In this document: positions 55,800 to 64,000 of the stretch, in pieces | How the letters are laid out: each line of letters starts with the position of its first letter | How positions within the stretch are numbered: the first letter of the stretch is position 1 | Source of the DNA: Paraburkholderia bryophila | Lineage (GTDB): Bacteria; Pseudomonadota; Gammaproteobacteria; Burkholderiales; Burkholderiaceae | Assembly: GCF_003269035.1 (NCBI RefSeq) | Contig: NZ_QLTK01000008.1 | Span: 1 to 64,000 of the forward strand | Reading direction: 5' to 3' | Length of the DNA: 64,000 bases | Position numbers and translations under genes: made by a program | The notes under the pieces: generated by a model | Told to the model about the DNA's origin: nothing | The model's input: the letters and a program-made list of their open reading frames with translations, nothing else | Databases searched by the model: none

Positions 55800-58348
55800 C
55801 GGACGACCCGCGCCGCCCGTCGCTGATCGATCTTTTCCGCGAAGAAGCGCGGACTCAGGCGCGTGTGCTGAACGACGGCCTGCTTGCGCTCGACCGCGCG
55901 CCGCGCGACGCCGCCGCGCTCGAAGCCTGCATGCGGGCCGCGCATTCGCTGAAGGGCGCGGCGCGGATTGTCGGCGTGCAGGTCGGCGTCGAACTCGCGC
56001 ACGAGATGGAGGAGTGTTTCGTCGCCGCGCAGGACGGGCGCGCGTTGCTCGACGCGGCGTGGATCGACGAGTTGCTGCGTGGCGTGGATATCATCGCGCG
56101 CATCGGCAATGACGAGGATGAATCGTCGCGCGATGCGGTCAGCAACTGCGTGGCGGCATTGCATACGCGGATGGCGAGTGTGCCGCCGCATGGGGCGACG
56201 ACGCGGGGGGGATTTGCGCTAAGTACCGACTCGGCGTCGGTTGCCGGCGCCACGGCCGCTTCCGGTTCCACGCCCGCGATGTCCGCCACGCCTGCGGCAT
56301 CCGCATCGAGCACCACGACACCATCAACCGCTGCCGGCAACACAGCCCCCGCCTTCGACCCCGACGCCGCGTTCAACCTGCTGGCCGAAGCGCTGCGCGC
56401 TGAAGCGAAGTTGAGCGCGTCCGCACCTGCGAACGCACCTGCAACTGCGGCCGCACCCGAAGATCCAACAATCGCCCTGCCGCCTTCTGCGTCCTCGGCG
56501 GCCGTCGAGACCATCGCCGGCAACGCCATCACCGCGCAGCCCGCAACACCCGCCGCGAACGCCGCGCCCACTGCGACTACTGCAACCACCACCACCGAAT
56601 CCGGCCGCATGCTGCGCGTCCGCGCCGACAACCTCGACCGCCTGCTGTCGCTGTCCGGCGAATCGCTGGTCGAATCGCGCTGGCTGAAACCCTTCGCGCA
56701 ATCGATGCTGCGCATCAAACGGGTCCATCGCGACGGCACCCGCGCGCTCGACCAACTGCACGAAACGCTCGCCGACCTCAAGCTCGACCCGCGCGCCCAG
56801 GCCGCGCTCGAAGAAGTGCGCCGTCTCACCGCCGAATCGCAGCACCTGCTTGCCGAGCGGCTAGCCGATCTCGAAAGCTTCGACCGTCGCTCGACCCACC
56901 TGTCGCAGCAACTCTACGACGCCGCGCTGCAATGCCGGATGCGCCCGTTCGGCGACGGCACCGGCGGACTGGCGCGAATGGTGCGCGACGTAGCGCGTTC
57001 GCTCGGCAAAAAGGTGCGCTGGCAACTGGTCGGCGAATCGACTCAGGTGGACCGCGACATTCTCGATCTGCTCGAGGCGCCGCTCGGCCATATGCTGCGC
57101 AACGCGCTCGACCACGGCATCGAAGCGCCCGCGGTCCGCCTTGCGCGCGGCAAGCCGGAAGAAGGCACGCTCACGCTCGACGCACGCCACACTGCCGGCG
57201 CGCTGCTCATCACCGTCTCCGACGACGGCGCGGGCATCGACCTCGACGCGTTGCGTGCGTCGATCGTGCACAAGAAACTGGCGAGCGACGAAACCACCGC
57301 GCGTCTGTCCGAAGCCGAACTGCTCGAATTCCTGCTGCTGCCCGGCTTCTCGCTGCGCGACCAGGTGACCGATCTGTCCGGCCGCGGCGTCGGACTCGAC
57401 GCAGTGCACGACGTCGTCAAACGCGTGCGCGGCACCGTGCGCATCACCCATGAACCCGGCCTCGGCACGCGCGTGCAACTGCAGTTGCCGCTCACGCTGT
57501 CGGTGATACGCAGCCTGTTGGTCGAAGTCGCGGGCGAACCGTACGCGGTACCGCTCGCGCACGTGAATCGCACGCTGAACGTGAACCGCGCGGAGATCGA
57601 ACTACTCGAAGGCCATCAGCACATCGCTTTCGCCGGCCAGCGCATCGGCGTCGTCACCGCGCATCAGATTCTGGACACGGCACCGCCCGCCGATCAAAGC
57701 GACGCCGTCAGCATGATCGTGATCGGCGACGGTCCGCACACGTACGGCGTGGTGGTCGACCGGTTTCTCGGCGAGCGCATGCTGGTGGTGCAGCCGCTCG
57801 ACCCGCGGCTCGGCAAGGTCCGCAATATCACCGCCGGCGCGTTGATGGAAAACGGCGACCCGGTGCTGATCGCCGACGTCGACGACTGGTTGCGTTCGGT
57901 CGAACGGCTCGTCGCGGGCGGCGATCTGAAGCACACGCAACACGGCGTCACGCAGGTCGCACAACGCACCACCCGCCGCGTGCTGGTGGTCGACGACTCG
58001 CTCACCGTGCGCGAACTCGAGCGCAAGCTGCTGGCCACGCGCGGCTACGACGTGACGATCGCCGTCGACGGCATGGACGGCTGGAACGCCGTGCGCGGCG
58101 AGCGCTTCGACCTCGTGATTACCGACATCGACATGCCGCGCATGGACGGCATCGAACTCGTCACACTGATCAAGCGCGACCCGCAGTTGCAGTCGCTGCC
58201 GGTGATGATAGTTTCCTATAAAGATCGCGAAGAAGACCGTCGCGCCGGCCTGAACGCCGGCGCCGACTACTATCTGGCGAAAGGCAGTTTTCACGACGAA
58301 GCACTACTCGATGCGGTGCGTGATCTGATTGGCGAAGCTTACGGCTAA
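55796..58348 (+). CDS. wspE: Hybrid CheA-type kinase/response regulator WspE
   Basis: An 850-residue protein from ATG 55796. The HPt domain carries the phosphorylated histidine in AAHSLKGAARI (H50). A long Ala/Thr/Pro-rich linker runs to about 275. The dimerisation and ATPase part has HMLRNALDHGIEAP, VSDDGAGIDLDAL and LSGRGVGLDAVHDVV. A CheW-like part follows (RSLLVEVAGEPYAVPLAHVNR). The C-terminal receiver starts VLVVDDSLTVRELERKLL, with the phospho-acceptor Asp at 777 (TDIDMPRMDG). It phosphorylates WspR and WspF. Translationally coupled to wspD. Confidence 0.95.
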   Translation: MTDDPRRPSLIDLFREEARTQARVLNDGLLALDRAPRDAAALEACMRAAHSLKGAARIVGVQVGVELAHEMEECFVAAQDGRALLDAAWIDELLRGVDIIARIGNDEDESSRDAVSNCVAALHTRMASVPPHGATTRGGFALSTDSASVAGATAASGSTPAMSATPAASASSTTTPSTAAGNTAPAFDPDAAFNLLAEALRAEAKLSASAPANAPATAAAPEDPTIALPPSASSAAVETIAGNAITAQPATPAANAAPTATTATTTTESGRMLRVRADNLDRLLSLSGESLVESRWLKPFAQSMLRIKRVHRDGTRALDQLHETLADLKLDPRAQAALEEVRRLTAESQHLLAERLADLESFDRRSTHLSQQLYDAALQCRMRPFGDGTGGLARMVRDVARSLGKKVRWQLVGESTQVDRDILDLLEAPLGHMLRNALDHGIEAPAVRLARGKPEEGTLTLDARHTAGALLITVSDDGAGIDLDALRASIVHKKLASDETTARLSEAELLEFLLLPGFSLRDQVTDLSGRGVGLDAVHDVVKRVRGTVRITHEPGLGTRVQLQLPLTLSVIRSLLVEVAGEPYAVPLAHVNRTLNVNRAEIELLEGHQHIAFAGQRIGVVTAHQILDTAPPADQSDAVSMIVIGDGPHTYGVVVDRFLGERMLVVQPLDPRLGKVRNITAGALMENGDPVLIADVDDWLRSVERLVAGGDLKHTQHGVTQVAQRTTRRVLVVDDSLTVRELERKLLATRGYDVTIAVDGMDGWNAVRGERFDLVITDIDMPRMDGIELVTLIKRDPQLQSLPVMIVSYKDREEDRRAGLNAGADYYLAKGSFHDEALLDAVRDLIGEAYG

Positions 58349-58365
58349 GCCCGGGGGTAAAACGG

Positions 58366-59379
58366 ATGAAAATCGGAATCGTCAACGACATGCCGCTCGC
58401 CATCGAGGCGCTGCGCCACGCGCTCGCGGCGCGCCGCGACTACGACGTGCTATGGGTCGCGCAAGACGGCCAGCAGGCGGTCGATTTCTGCACCGCGCAG
58501 CGGCCCGACATCGTGCTGATGGATCTGGTGATGCCGAATGTGGACGGCATCGAGGCCACGCGCCGCATCATGGCGCGCGCGCCGTGCGCGATCCTGATCG
58601 TCACCGTCGACGTCGGCGCGAACGCGTGGCGCGTCTATGAAGCCATGGGCGCGGGCGCGCTCGACGCCGTCGATACGCCGTCGCTGAGCGGCCCCGACGC
58701 GCATAAAAGCATCGCCACACTGATCGCGAAGATCGACCGCATCGGCGCGCTGGTCAAGGAACGCATCGCGCCCGGCGCGGCCGCTGCCGGCGCGCCCGCC
58801 AGCGCGACGAGCCGCGATACGCCGCTGGTGGCGATCGGCGCGTCGGCGGGCGGTCCCGCCGCGCTTGCCACGCTGCTCGCCGGTCTGCCGAAAGATTTTC
58901 CGGCGGCGACCGTAATCGTGCAGCACGTCGACGCGGCCTTTGCGGCCGGCATGGCCGACTGGCTGAACCAGCAATCGGCGTTGCCGGTACGGATCGCCCG
59001 CGAAGGCGACCGGCCGCAAGCGGGCGTCGTGCTGCTCGCCGCCACCGACGATCATCTGCATCTCAAGTTGCCGAACGTGCTCGGCTACACGCGGGTGCCG
59101 GAAGAAACGCCGTACCGCCCTTCCGTCGACGTGTTCTTTCACAGCGTGGTGGCACGCTGGCCGGCGCGCGCCGTCGGCGTGCTGCTGACGGGCATGGGCC
59201 GCGACGGCGCGATCGGCCTCAAGGCAATGCGCACCAAGGGCTATCACACGATCGCGCAGGACGAAGCGACCTGCGCGGTGTACGGCATGCCGAAAGCGGC
59301 TGCCGCGCTCGACGCCGCCGTCAGGATCCTGCCATTACCGAGGATTGCGACTGCACTCACGGCTGCGATCAGTCCGTGA
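58366..59379 (+). CDS. wspF: CheB-type methylesterase/response regulator WspF
   Basis: A 337-residue protein. The receiver spans 1-125 with Asp53 in VLMDLVMPNVDG. The methylesterase domain has the catalytic serine in VAIGASAGGPAAL, histidine in VIVQHVDAAF and aspartate in LTGMGRDGAIGLKAM. It removes methyl groups from WspA and so damps signalling; loss of WspF in Pseudomonas gives wrinkled colonies. It lies 17 bases after wspE. Confidence 0.95.
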   Translation: MKIGIVNDMPLAIEALRHALAARRDYDVLWVAQDGQQAVDFCTAQRPDIVLMDLVMPNVDGIEATRRIMARAPCAILIVTVDVGANAWRVYEAMGAGALDAVDTPSLSGPDAHKSIATLIAKIDRIGALVKERIAPGAAAAGAPASATSRDTPLVAIGASAGGPAALATLLAGLPKDFPAATVIVQHVDAAFAAGMADWLNQQSALPVRIAREGDRPQAGVVLLAATDDHLHLKLPNVLGYTRVPEETPYRPSVDVFFHSVVARWPARAVGVLLTGMGRDGAIGLKAMRTKGYHTIAQDEATCAVYGMPKAAAALDAAVRILPLPRIATALTAAISP

Positions 59380-59451
59380 TTGGCGCACACTGACCGCGCG
59401 AGCGCATCTGGGCATGCTTCGATTCACTGACATTCATTCTGGCTGAACATC

Positions 59452-60570
59452 ATGGACACTCCTAAACCGCATCGGAACGCCGCCGCGCAGGACCTCGCAG
59501 AAGACGACGCGAGCGCGCAGGCGCAAGCGTTGGAAGCGGAGGACGCCCCCAATCTCGCCGTCGACGACGCATTGGCTCGCATCCTCGGTAATCCGCCTGC
59601 TGCCGAATGCCCGATCATGGTGTTGCTGGTCGACGACCAGGCGATCATCGCCGAAGCAATCCGGCTGGCGCTGGCCGGCGAGCCGAGCGTCGATTTCCAC
59701 TACTGCGCGTCGCCAGAAGAGGCCGTGCGCTGCGCCGAAGAAACGCGCGCCACGGTGATCCTGCAAGACCTCGTGATGCCCGGCACCGACGGTCTGACGC
59801 TGGTGCGCCAATACCGGCAGAATCCGGCCACCCGCGACATTCCGATCATCGTGCTGTCGACCAAGGAAGAGCCGCTGGTGAAAAGCGCGGCGTTCGCCGC
59901 CGGCGCCAACGACTATCTGGTGAAGCTGCCGGACCGCATCGAGTTGATCGCGCGGATTCGTTACCACTCACGCTCGTATCTGAACCTGCTGCAACGCGAC
60001 GAGGCCTATCAGGCGCTGCGTCAGTCGCAACAGCAGTTGCTCGCCACCAACCTGGAGTTGCAGCGGCTCACGCATTCGGACGGTCTGACGGGGCTGGCGA
60101 ATCGCCGTTACCTCGATCAGTATCTGGCCGCCGAATGGCGCCGCGCCACACGCGACAAGACCGGCCTCGGCTTTCTGATGATCGATGTGGATAACTTCAA
60201 GGCCTACAACGACACCTACGGTCATGTGGCCGGCGACGAAGTGCTCAAGCGTGTCGCGCAGACCGTCGAGGCTTGCCTCGGCCGCTCGCCGGATCTCGCC
60301 GCGCGCTTCGGCGGGGAAGAGTTCGCAGTGGTGTTGCCGGGCACGTCGTCGGGCGGCTTGCGGCTGCTTGCCGAGAAGATCCGCATCGCGATCGAAGGGC
60401 TCATGATTCCGCACGCGGGCTCCGCGATCGGCGTGGTGACGATCAGCATCGGCGCGGCGACGCTGGTGCCGTCCTTGACCGAGCCGGTGACCAGGCTGAT
60501 CGAAGCCGCCGACGTCGGCCTGTATCGCGCCAAGCGGGATGGGAAGAATCAGGTCGCGGTGAGCGACTGA
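59452..60570 (+). CDS. wspR: Diguanylate cyclase response regulator WspR
   Basis: A 372-residue protein. After about 50 variable residues the receiver begins (MVLLVDDQAIIAEAIRLAL), with Asp106 in ILQDLVMPGTDG. A coiled linker (LNLLQRDEAYQALRQSQQQLL) leads to the GGDEF domain: LTHSDGLTGLANRRYLDQYL, FLMIDVDNFKAYNDTYGH and GGEEF at about 287-291. An inhibitory-site motif RxxD (R278 to D281) lies five residues before GGEEF, so product feedback is expected. It makes c-di-GMP when phosphorylated by WspE. Last gene of the cluster; it ends 4 bases from the convergent dehydrogenase gene. Confidence 0.95.
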   Translation: MDTPKPHRNAAAQDLAEDDASAQAQALEAEDAPNLAVDDALARILGNPPAAECPIMVLLVDDQAIIAEAIRLALAGEPSVDFHYCASPEEAVRCAEETRATVILQDLVMPGTDGLTLVRQYRQNPATRDIPIIVLSTKEEPLVKSAAFAAGANDYLVKLPDRIELIARIRYHSRSYLNLLQRDEAYQALRQSQQQLLATNLELQRLTHSDGLTGLANRRYLDQYLAAEWRRATRDKTGLGFLMIDVDNFKAYNDTYGHVAGDEVLKRVAQTVEACLGRSPDLAARFGGEEFAVVLPGTSSGGLRLLAEKIRIAIEGLMIPHAGSAIGVVTISIGAATLVPSLTEPVTRLIEAADVGLYRAKRDGKNQVAVSD

Positions 60571-60574
60571 TCGT

Positions 60575-63319
60575 TCAGCGTTGCCAGGACGCGGCGCCGG
60601 GCGCTGCGTCACCCAGATATCGGGCACGCGCTCCGGCGAGCACGCTTGCCTCGACGGCCCCCTCGTCCACCAGCGCTTTTAGCGCGGCTATCACGATGGA
60701 GCGGCGGTCCACTTCGAAGAATTCGCGCAGCGCCTGGCGCGTATCGCTGCGGCCGAAACCATCGGTGCCGAGCGTCACATAGCGGCGCGGCATGTAGGCG
60801 CGAATCAGTTCGGGCACCGCGCGCACATAATCGGTTGCGGCAACGATCGGACCTTGCGAGGCAGCGAGCGCTTGCGTGACGTAGGGCGTTTCAGCATCAT
60901 CGCCGCCAAGACGCGCGAGCCGTTCCGCCGCCATGCCGTCGCGCTGCAATTCCGTGAAACTCGTGACGCTCCACACGGCAGCGTCGATCTCCCAGTCGTC
61001 CTTGAGCATCTGCTGCGCCGCGATCACTTCGCCGAGAATCGCGCCCGCGCCGAGCAACTGCACCCTGGCGTTCGCGGTACCTTCCTGCTGAGCGCCCAAC
61101 GCGTAGATGCCCTTCAGGATCCCCTCTTTCACCGCCGGCCAATCGCCACCCGGCACCGAAGGCTGCGCGTAGTTTTCGTTCATCACGGTGACGTAATAGA
61201 ACACGTCGCGCTGCGCGTCGACCATCTCGCGCATGCCTTCGTCGACGATCGCCGCAAGCTCGTAGGCGAACGCCGGATCGTAAGCGCGGCAATTCGGAAT
61301 CGTCGATGCCGCCAGATGGCTCGACCCGTCCTGATGCTGCAAACCCTCGCCGCCGAGCGTCGTCTTGCCCGAGGTCGCGCCGATCAGAAAACCTCTGGCG
61401 CGCTGATCCGCCGCCGCCCAGATCAGATCGCCGATGCGCTGGAAACCGAACATCGAGTAATCGATGTAGAACGGCAGCATCGGCAGATCGTGCACGCTGT
61501 ACGACGTCGCCGCCGCGATCCACGACGACACCGCGCCCGCTTCCGAAATGCCTTCCTCGAGAATCTGGCCCTGGGTGTCCTCGCGGTAGTACAGCATCGA
61601 ACCGAGGTCTTCCGGTTCGTACAACTGCCCGAGCGGCGAATAGATGCCGACCTGGCGGAACATGTTCGCCATGCCGAAGGTGCGCGCTTCGTCGGCGACG
61701 ATCGGCACCACGCGCGAGCCGACTTCCTTGTCCTTCAGCAGCGCGGTCAGCATGCGCACCAGCGCCATGGTCGTGGACATCTCGCGGCCGTTCGAGTCCA
61801 GCGCGAATTGCCCCCAGGAGGACACCGGCGGGACGATCAGCCCCGCCGATGCGACTCTCCGCCTTCTGGGCAGATAGCCTCCAAGAGCCGCCCGGCGAGC
61901 ATGCAGGTAGTGCATTTCCGGGCTGTCCGCTGCGGGTTGGTAAAACTTCACCTGTTCGACGTCGTCGTCCGTCAGCGGCAGCCGGAAACGGTCGCGAAAC
62001 GCCTTCAGGTCGTCGAAATCGAGTTTCTTCTGTTGATGCGTGGTCATGCGGCCCTGCCCCGCGGCGCCCATGCCGAAGCCCTTCATCGTCTTGGCGAGGA
62101 TCACCGTCGGCTGGCCTCGATGCGCCAACGCTTTCGCATAGGCTGCGTGCAGCTTGCGCACGTCGTGACCGCCGCGCCGCAAACGGTCGATATCGTCGTC
62201 GCTCAATTGCGCGGCGAGTGCGGCCAGTTCCGGGTTCTGGCCAAAGAAGCGTTCGCGGTTATACGCGCCGTCGTTCGCGGAGAAGGTCTGGAATTGACCG
62301 TCGACGGTTTGCGCGAACGCGCGCAGCAGAGCGCCGGTGCGGTCGCGCGAGAACAGCGCGTCCCAGTCCGAGCCCCACAGTACCTTGATCACGTTCCAGC
62401 CGGCGCCGACGAAATGCGCCTCCAGTTCGTCGATAATGCGGCCGTTGCTGCGCACCGGGCCGTAGAGACGCTGCAGGTTGCAGTTGATCACGAACACCAG
62501 ATTGTCGAGCCCCTCGCGCGCGGCGAGCGACAACGCGCCGGTCGATTCCGGCTCGTCCATTTCGCCGTCGCCGAAGAAGCCCCACACTGTGCGGCCATCG
62601 GTTTGCGCGAGGCCGCGGTTGGCCAGGTAGCGCATGAAGCGCGCCTGGTAAATCGCGTTGATCGGGCCGATGCCCATCGAGCCGGTCGGGAACTGCCAGA
62701 AATCCGGCATCAGCCACGGATGCGGATACGAACACAAACCCGGGCCGCCGATTTCGCGCCGGTAATGCTGCAGGTTCTCCTCGGACAGAAAGCCTTCGAG
62801 GTAAGCCCGCGCATAGACGCCCGGCGACGAATGCGGCTGGAAATAGACCAGGTCGCCGGTACCCTCTGCTCCGTCCGGCGCGGCCGCGCGGAAGAAATGG
62901 TTGAAGCCGACTTCGAACAGATCCGCCGCCGACGCATAACTCGCGATATGGCCGCCGAGTTCGCCATAAGCCTTGTTCGCGCGCACCACCATGGCGAGCG
63001 CGTTCCAGCGCAAGGCGGCGGCGAGCCGTTCCTCGAGTTCGAGGTTGCCCGGATAGCGCGGCTGCTGCTCGAACGGGATCGTGTTCTGGTACGGCGTGAC
63101 GTTGGTGCGCGCCGATTCGACGCCGAGCGACAGCGCGTGGCTCGCCAGTTTGTCGAACAGAAACTGCGCGCGCTCGCGGCCGACGTGTTCGACCACCGCA
63201 TCGAGCGCGTCCAGCCATTCGGCGGTTTCCTGCGGATCGTCGTCCGCCTGCTCCGCGCCGTCGACCTGCTGCGCATTCAACGCCCGCACCTGCTCGTTAC
63301 CGCTGGACAAATCCGTCAT
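60575..63319 (-). CDS. Homodimeric E1 2-oxo-acid dehydrogenase (AceE/MdeB type)
   Basis: A 914-residue thiamine-diphosphate enzyme of the pyruvate dehydrogenase E1 type. Signatures are NTIPFEQQPRYPGNLELEE, GGHIASYASAADLFEVGFNHFFR, FWQFPTGSMGIGPINAIYQARFMRYL, the TPP-binding WGFFGDGEMDEPES, and IVADEARTFGMANMFRQVGIYSP. The N-terminus differs from the housekeeping AceE I know from Burkholderia. No E2 or E3 gene lies alongside; instead an Lrp-type regulator is divergent, the arrangement of mdeB (2-ketobutyrate dehydrogenase) and mdeR in Pseudomonas methionine breakdown. Enzyme family is secure; the substrate, pyruvate or 2-ketobutyrate, is inferred. Confidence 0.88.
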   Translation of the reverse strand: MTDLSSGNEQVRALNAQQVDGAEQADDDPQETAEWLDALDAVVEHVGRERAQFLFDKLASHALSLGVESARTNVTPYQNTIPFEQQPRYPGNLELEERLAAALRWNALAMVVRANKAYGELGGHIASYASAADLFEVGFNHFFRAAAPDGAEGTGDLVYFQPHSSPGVYARAYLEGFLSEENLQHYRREIGGPGLCSYPHPWLMPDFWQFPTGSMGIGPINAIYQARFMRYLANRGLAQTDGRTVWGFFGDGEMDEPESTGALSLAAREGLDNLVFVINCNLQRLYGPVRSNGRIIDELEAHFVGAGWNVIKVLWGSDWDALFSRDRTGALLRAFAQTVDGQFQTFSANDGAYNRERFFGQNPELAALAAQLSDDDIDRLRRGGHDVRKLHAAYAKALAHRGQPTVILAKTMKGFGMGAAGQGRMTTHQQKKLDFDDLKAFRDRFRLPLTDDDVEQVKFYQPAADSPEMHYLHARRAALGGYLPRRRRVASAGLIVPPVSSWGQFALDSNGREMSTTMALVRMLTALLKDKEVGSRVVPIVADEARTFGMANMFRQVGIYSPLGQLYEPEDLGSMLYYREDTQGQILEEGISEAGAVSSWIAAATSYSVHDLPMLPFYIDYSMFGFQRIGDLIWAAADQRARGFLIGATSGKTTLGGEGLQHQDGSSHLAASTIPNCRAYDPAFAYELAAIVDEGMREMVDAQRDVFYYVTVMNENYAQPSVPGGDWPAVKEGILKGIYALGAQQEGTANARVQLLGAGAILGEVIAAQQMLKDDWEIDAAVWSVTSFTELQRDGMAAERLARLGGDDAETPYVTQALAASQGPIVAATDYVRAVPELIRAYMPRRYVTLGTDGFGRSDTRQALREFFEVDRRSIVIAALKALVDEGAVEASVLAGARARYLGDAAPGAASWQR

Positions 63320-63434
63320 GGCACCACTCCCGCAATCGACGCGTTCGGCTCAAGATCGAGTGAGTCAATGGTAACCATGAGGTCGTAAAATGAGCGTCTG
63401 AATTGCTTGTGATCCTGCACTGCGATAGGTTATT

Positions 63435-63464
63435 TATTCCGAAATTCGCCGCCCACACGGAATA
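63435..63464. promoter_or_regulatory. Inverted repeat in the divergent E1/Lrp promoter region
   Basis: TATTCCG (63435-63441) and CGGAATA (63458-63464) form 7-bp arms with a 16-bp spacer, about 10 bases before the regulator's ATG. It is a candidate operator for the Lrp-type protein, which could control both genes. Confidence 0.5.
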
Positions 63465-63472
63465 TTTCATCT

Positions 63473-64000
63473 ATGACCACGCCACCCCGCCGGCTCGACC
63501 GCATCGACATCGGCATCCTGAGCCAGTTGCAGCAGAACGCGCGCATCACCAATGCCGATCTGGCGCGCTCGGTGAATCTGTCGCCTACGCCGTGCTTCAA
63601 CCGCGTGCGTGCGCTCGAAAAGCTGGGCCTGTTCAAACAGCAGGTCACGTTGCTCAATCCGGAGCCGCTCGGGCTGCGCATCAACGTGTTTATTCAGGTG
63701 AGTCTGGAAAAGCAGGTGGAAGACGCGCTGCAGCGTTTCGAGCAGGCGATTTCGGCGCGCCCCGAGGTGATGGAGTGCTATCTGATGACGGGCGACGCCG
63801 ATTATCTGTTGCGCGTCGTAATGCCGGATATGCAGACGCTGGAGCGCTTCATTGTCGATCATCTGACGAAGATTCCGGGTATTTCCAACATCCGCTCGAG
63901 TTTTGCGCTCAAGCAGGTGCGCTATAAAACCGCGCTGCCGTTGCCATCGTCGGGATTGACTCTGGTCGATCCCGACGACGTGGCGACGGATTGGCGCTAG
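63473..64000 (+). CDS. Lrp/AsnC-family transcription regulator
   Basis: A 175-residue regulator, complete with its stop on the last bases of the window. The N-terminal helix-turn-helix reads [42 protein letters not shown]. The C-terminal ligand-binding RAM domain contains [30 protein letters not shown] and [16 protein letters not shown]. Lrp-type proteins sense amino acids. Divergence from an E1 dehydrogenase resembles MdeR or BkdR control of amino-acid breakdown. Methionine as signal is a guess. Confidence 0.93.
   Translation: MTTPPRRLDRIDIGILSQLQQNARITNADLARSVNLSPTPCFNRVRALEKLGLFKQQVTLLNPEPLGLRINVFIQVSLEKQVEDALQRFEQAISARPEVMECYLMTGDADYLLRVVMPDMQTLERFIVDHLTKIPGISNIRSSFALKQVRYKTALPLPSSGLTLVDPDDVATDWR

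Noticed and set aside
60854..63388. 844-codon open frame opposite the E1 dehydrogenase
   Set aside because: A shadow frame of the real enzyme on the other strand; composition is typical of antisense reading in GC-rich DNA.

Overview
The window is from a high-GC betaproteobacterium, most likely Paraburkholderia or a close Burkholderia relative. It covers the replication-origin side of the main chromosome. The main clues are the leftward dnaA-dnaN-gyrB set without recF, the opposed rpmH-rnpA-yidD-yidC set, mnmE, a complete Wsp chemosensory cluster and a VasX-type type VI secretion effector module. This is inferred from protein content and gene order; no database search was run.

Layout. 1-6.5 kb: a leftward type VI secretion (T6SS) module with VgrG spike, DUF4123 adaptor, VasX/BTH_I2691-type membrane effector and a DUF6708-like membrane protein cut by the window edge. 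6.5-37.2 kb: an accessory island rich in defence-like genes and remnants. It holds three small unknown genes, a Fic protein with an AbiEi-like N-terminus, a PD-(D/E)XK-like protein, a DUF262/HNH protein with a partner that may end in a ubiquitin-like fold, and an AddAB-like helicase-nuclease pair. It also holds decayed 5'-nucleotidase and Sir2 genes, a WYL regulator, an intact Sir2, a GIY-YIG-like protein, a phospholipase-D-like protein with an overlapping unknown partner, several isolated hypothetical genes, and a compact three-gene operon ending in a predicted PD-(D/E)XK nuclease.

37.2-48.9 kb: the conserved chromosomal core. gyrB, dnaN and dnaA run leftwards; rpmH, rnpA, yidD and yidC run rightwards from the dnaA-rpmH gap, which carries one perfect DnaA box and is the best oriC candidate here. 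Between yidC and mnmE lie two tandem copies of a small helix-turn-helix regulator, each with its own similar upstream region. 49.1-50.4 kb: a tyrosine-recombinase-like gene that has lost its catalytic end, flanked by short direct repeats.

50.5-60.6 kb: a 53-residue membrane protein, a secreted glycine-zipper protein, then the seven-gene wspABCDEFR cluster (surface-sensing receptor, two CheW proteins, CheR-TPR, CheA-REC, CheB and the diguanylate cyclase WspR). Most of its genes overlap by a few bases, as expected for one transcript. 60.6-64 kb: a homodimeric pyruvate-dehydrogenase-type E1 facing an Lrp/AsnC regulator across a short divergent promoter region. This arrangement recalls mdeB-mdeR, the 2-ketobutyrate branch of methionine breakdown.

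The strongest candidates for undescribed systems are the three-gene operon at 35.5-36.9 kb, the PLD plus partner pair at 26.2-30.5 kb, the AddAB-like pair at 15.6-21.4 kb, and the DUF262 plus possible ubiquitin-like-tail pair at 12.6-15.2 kb.
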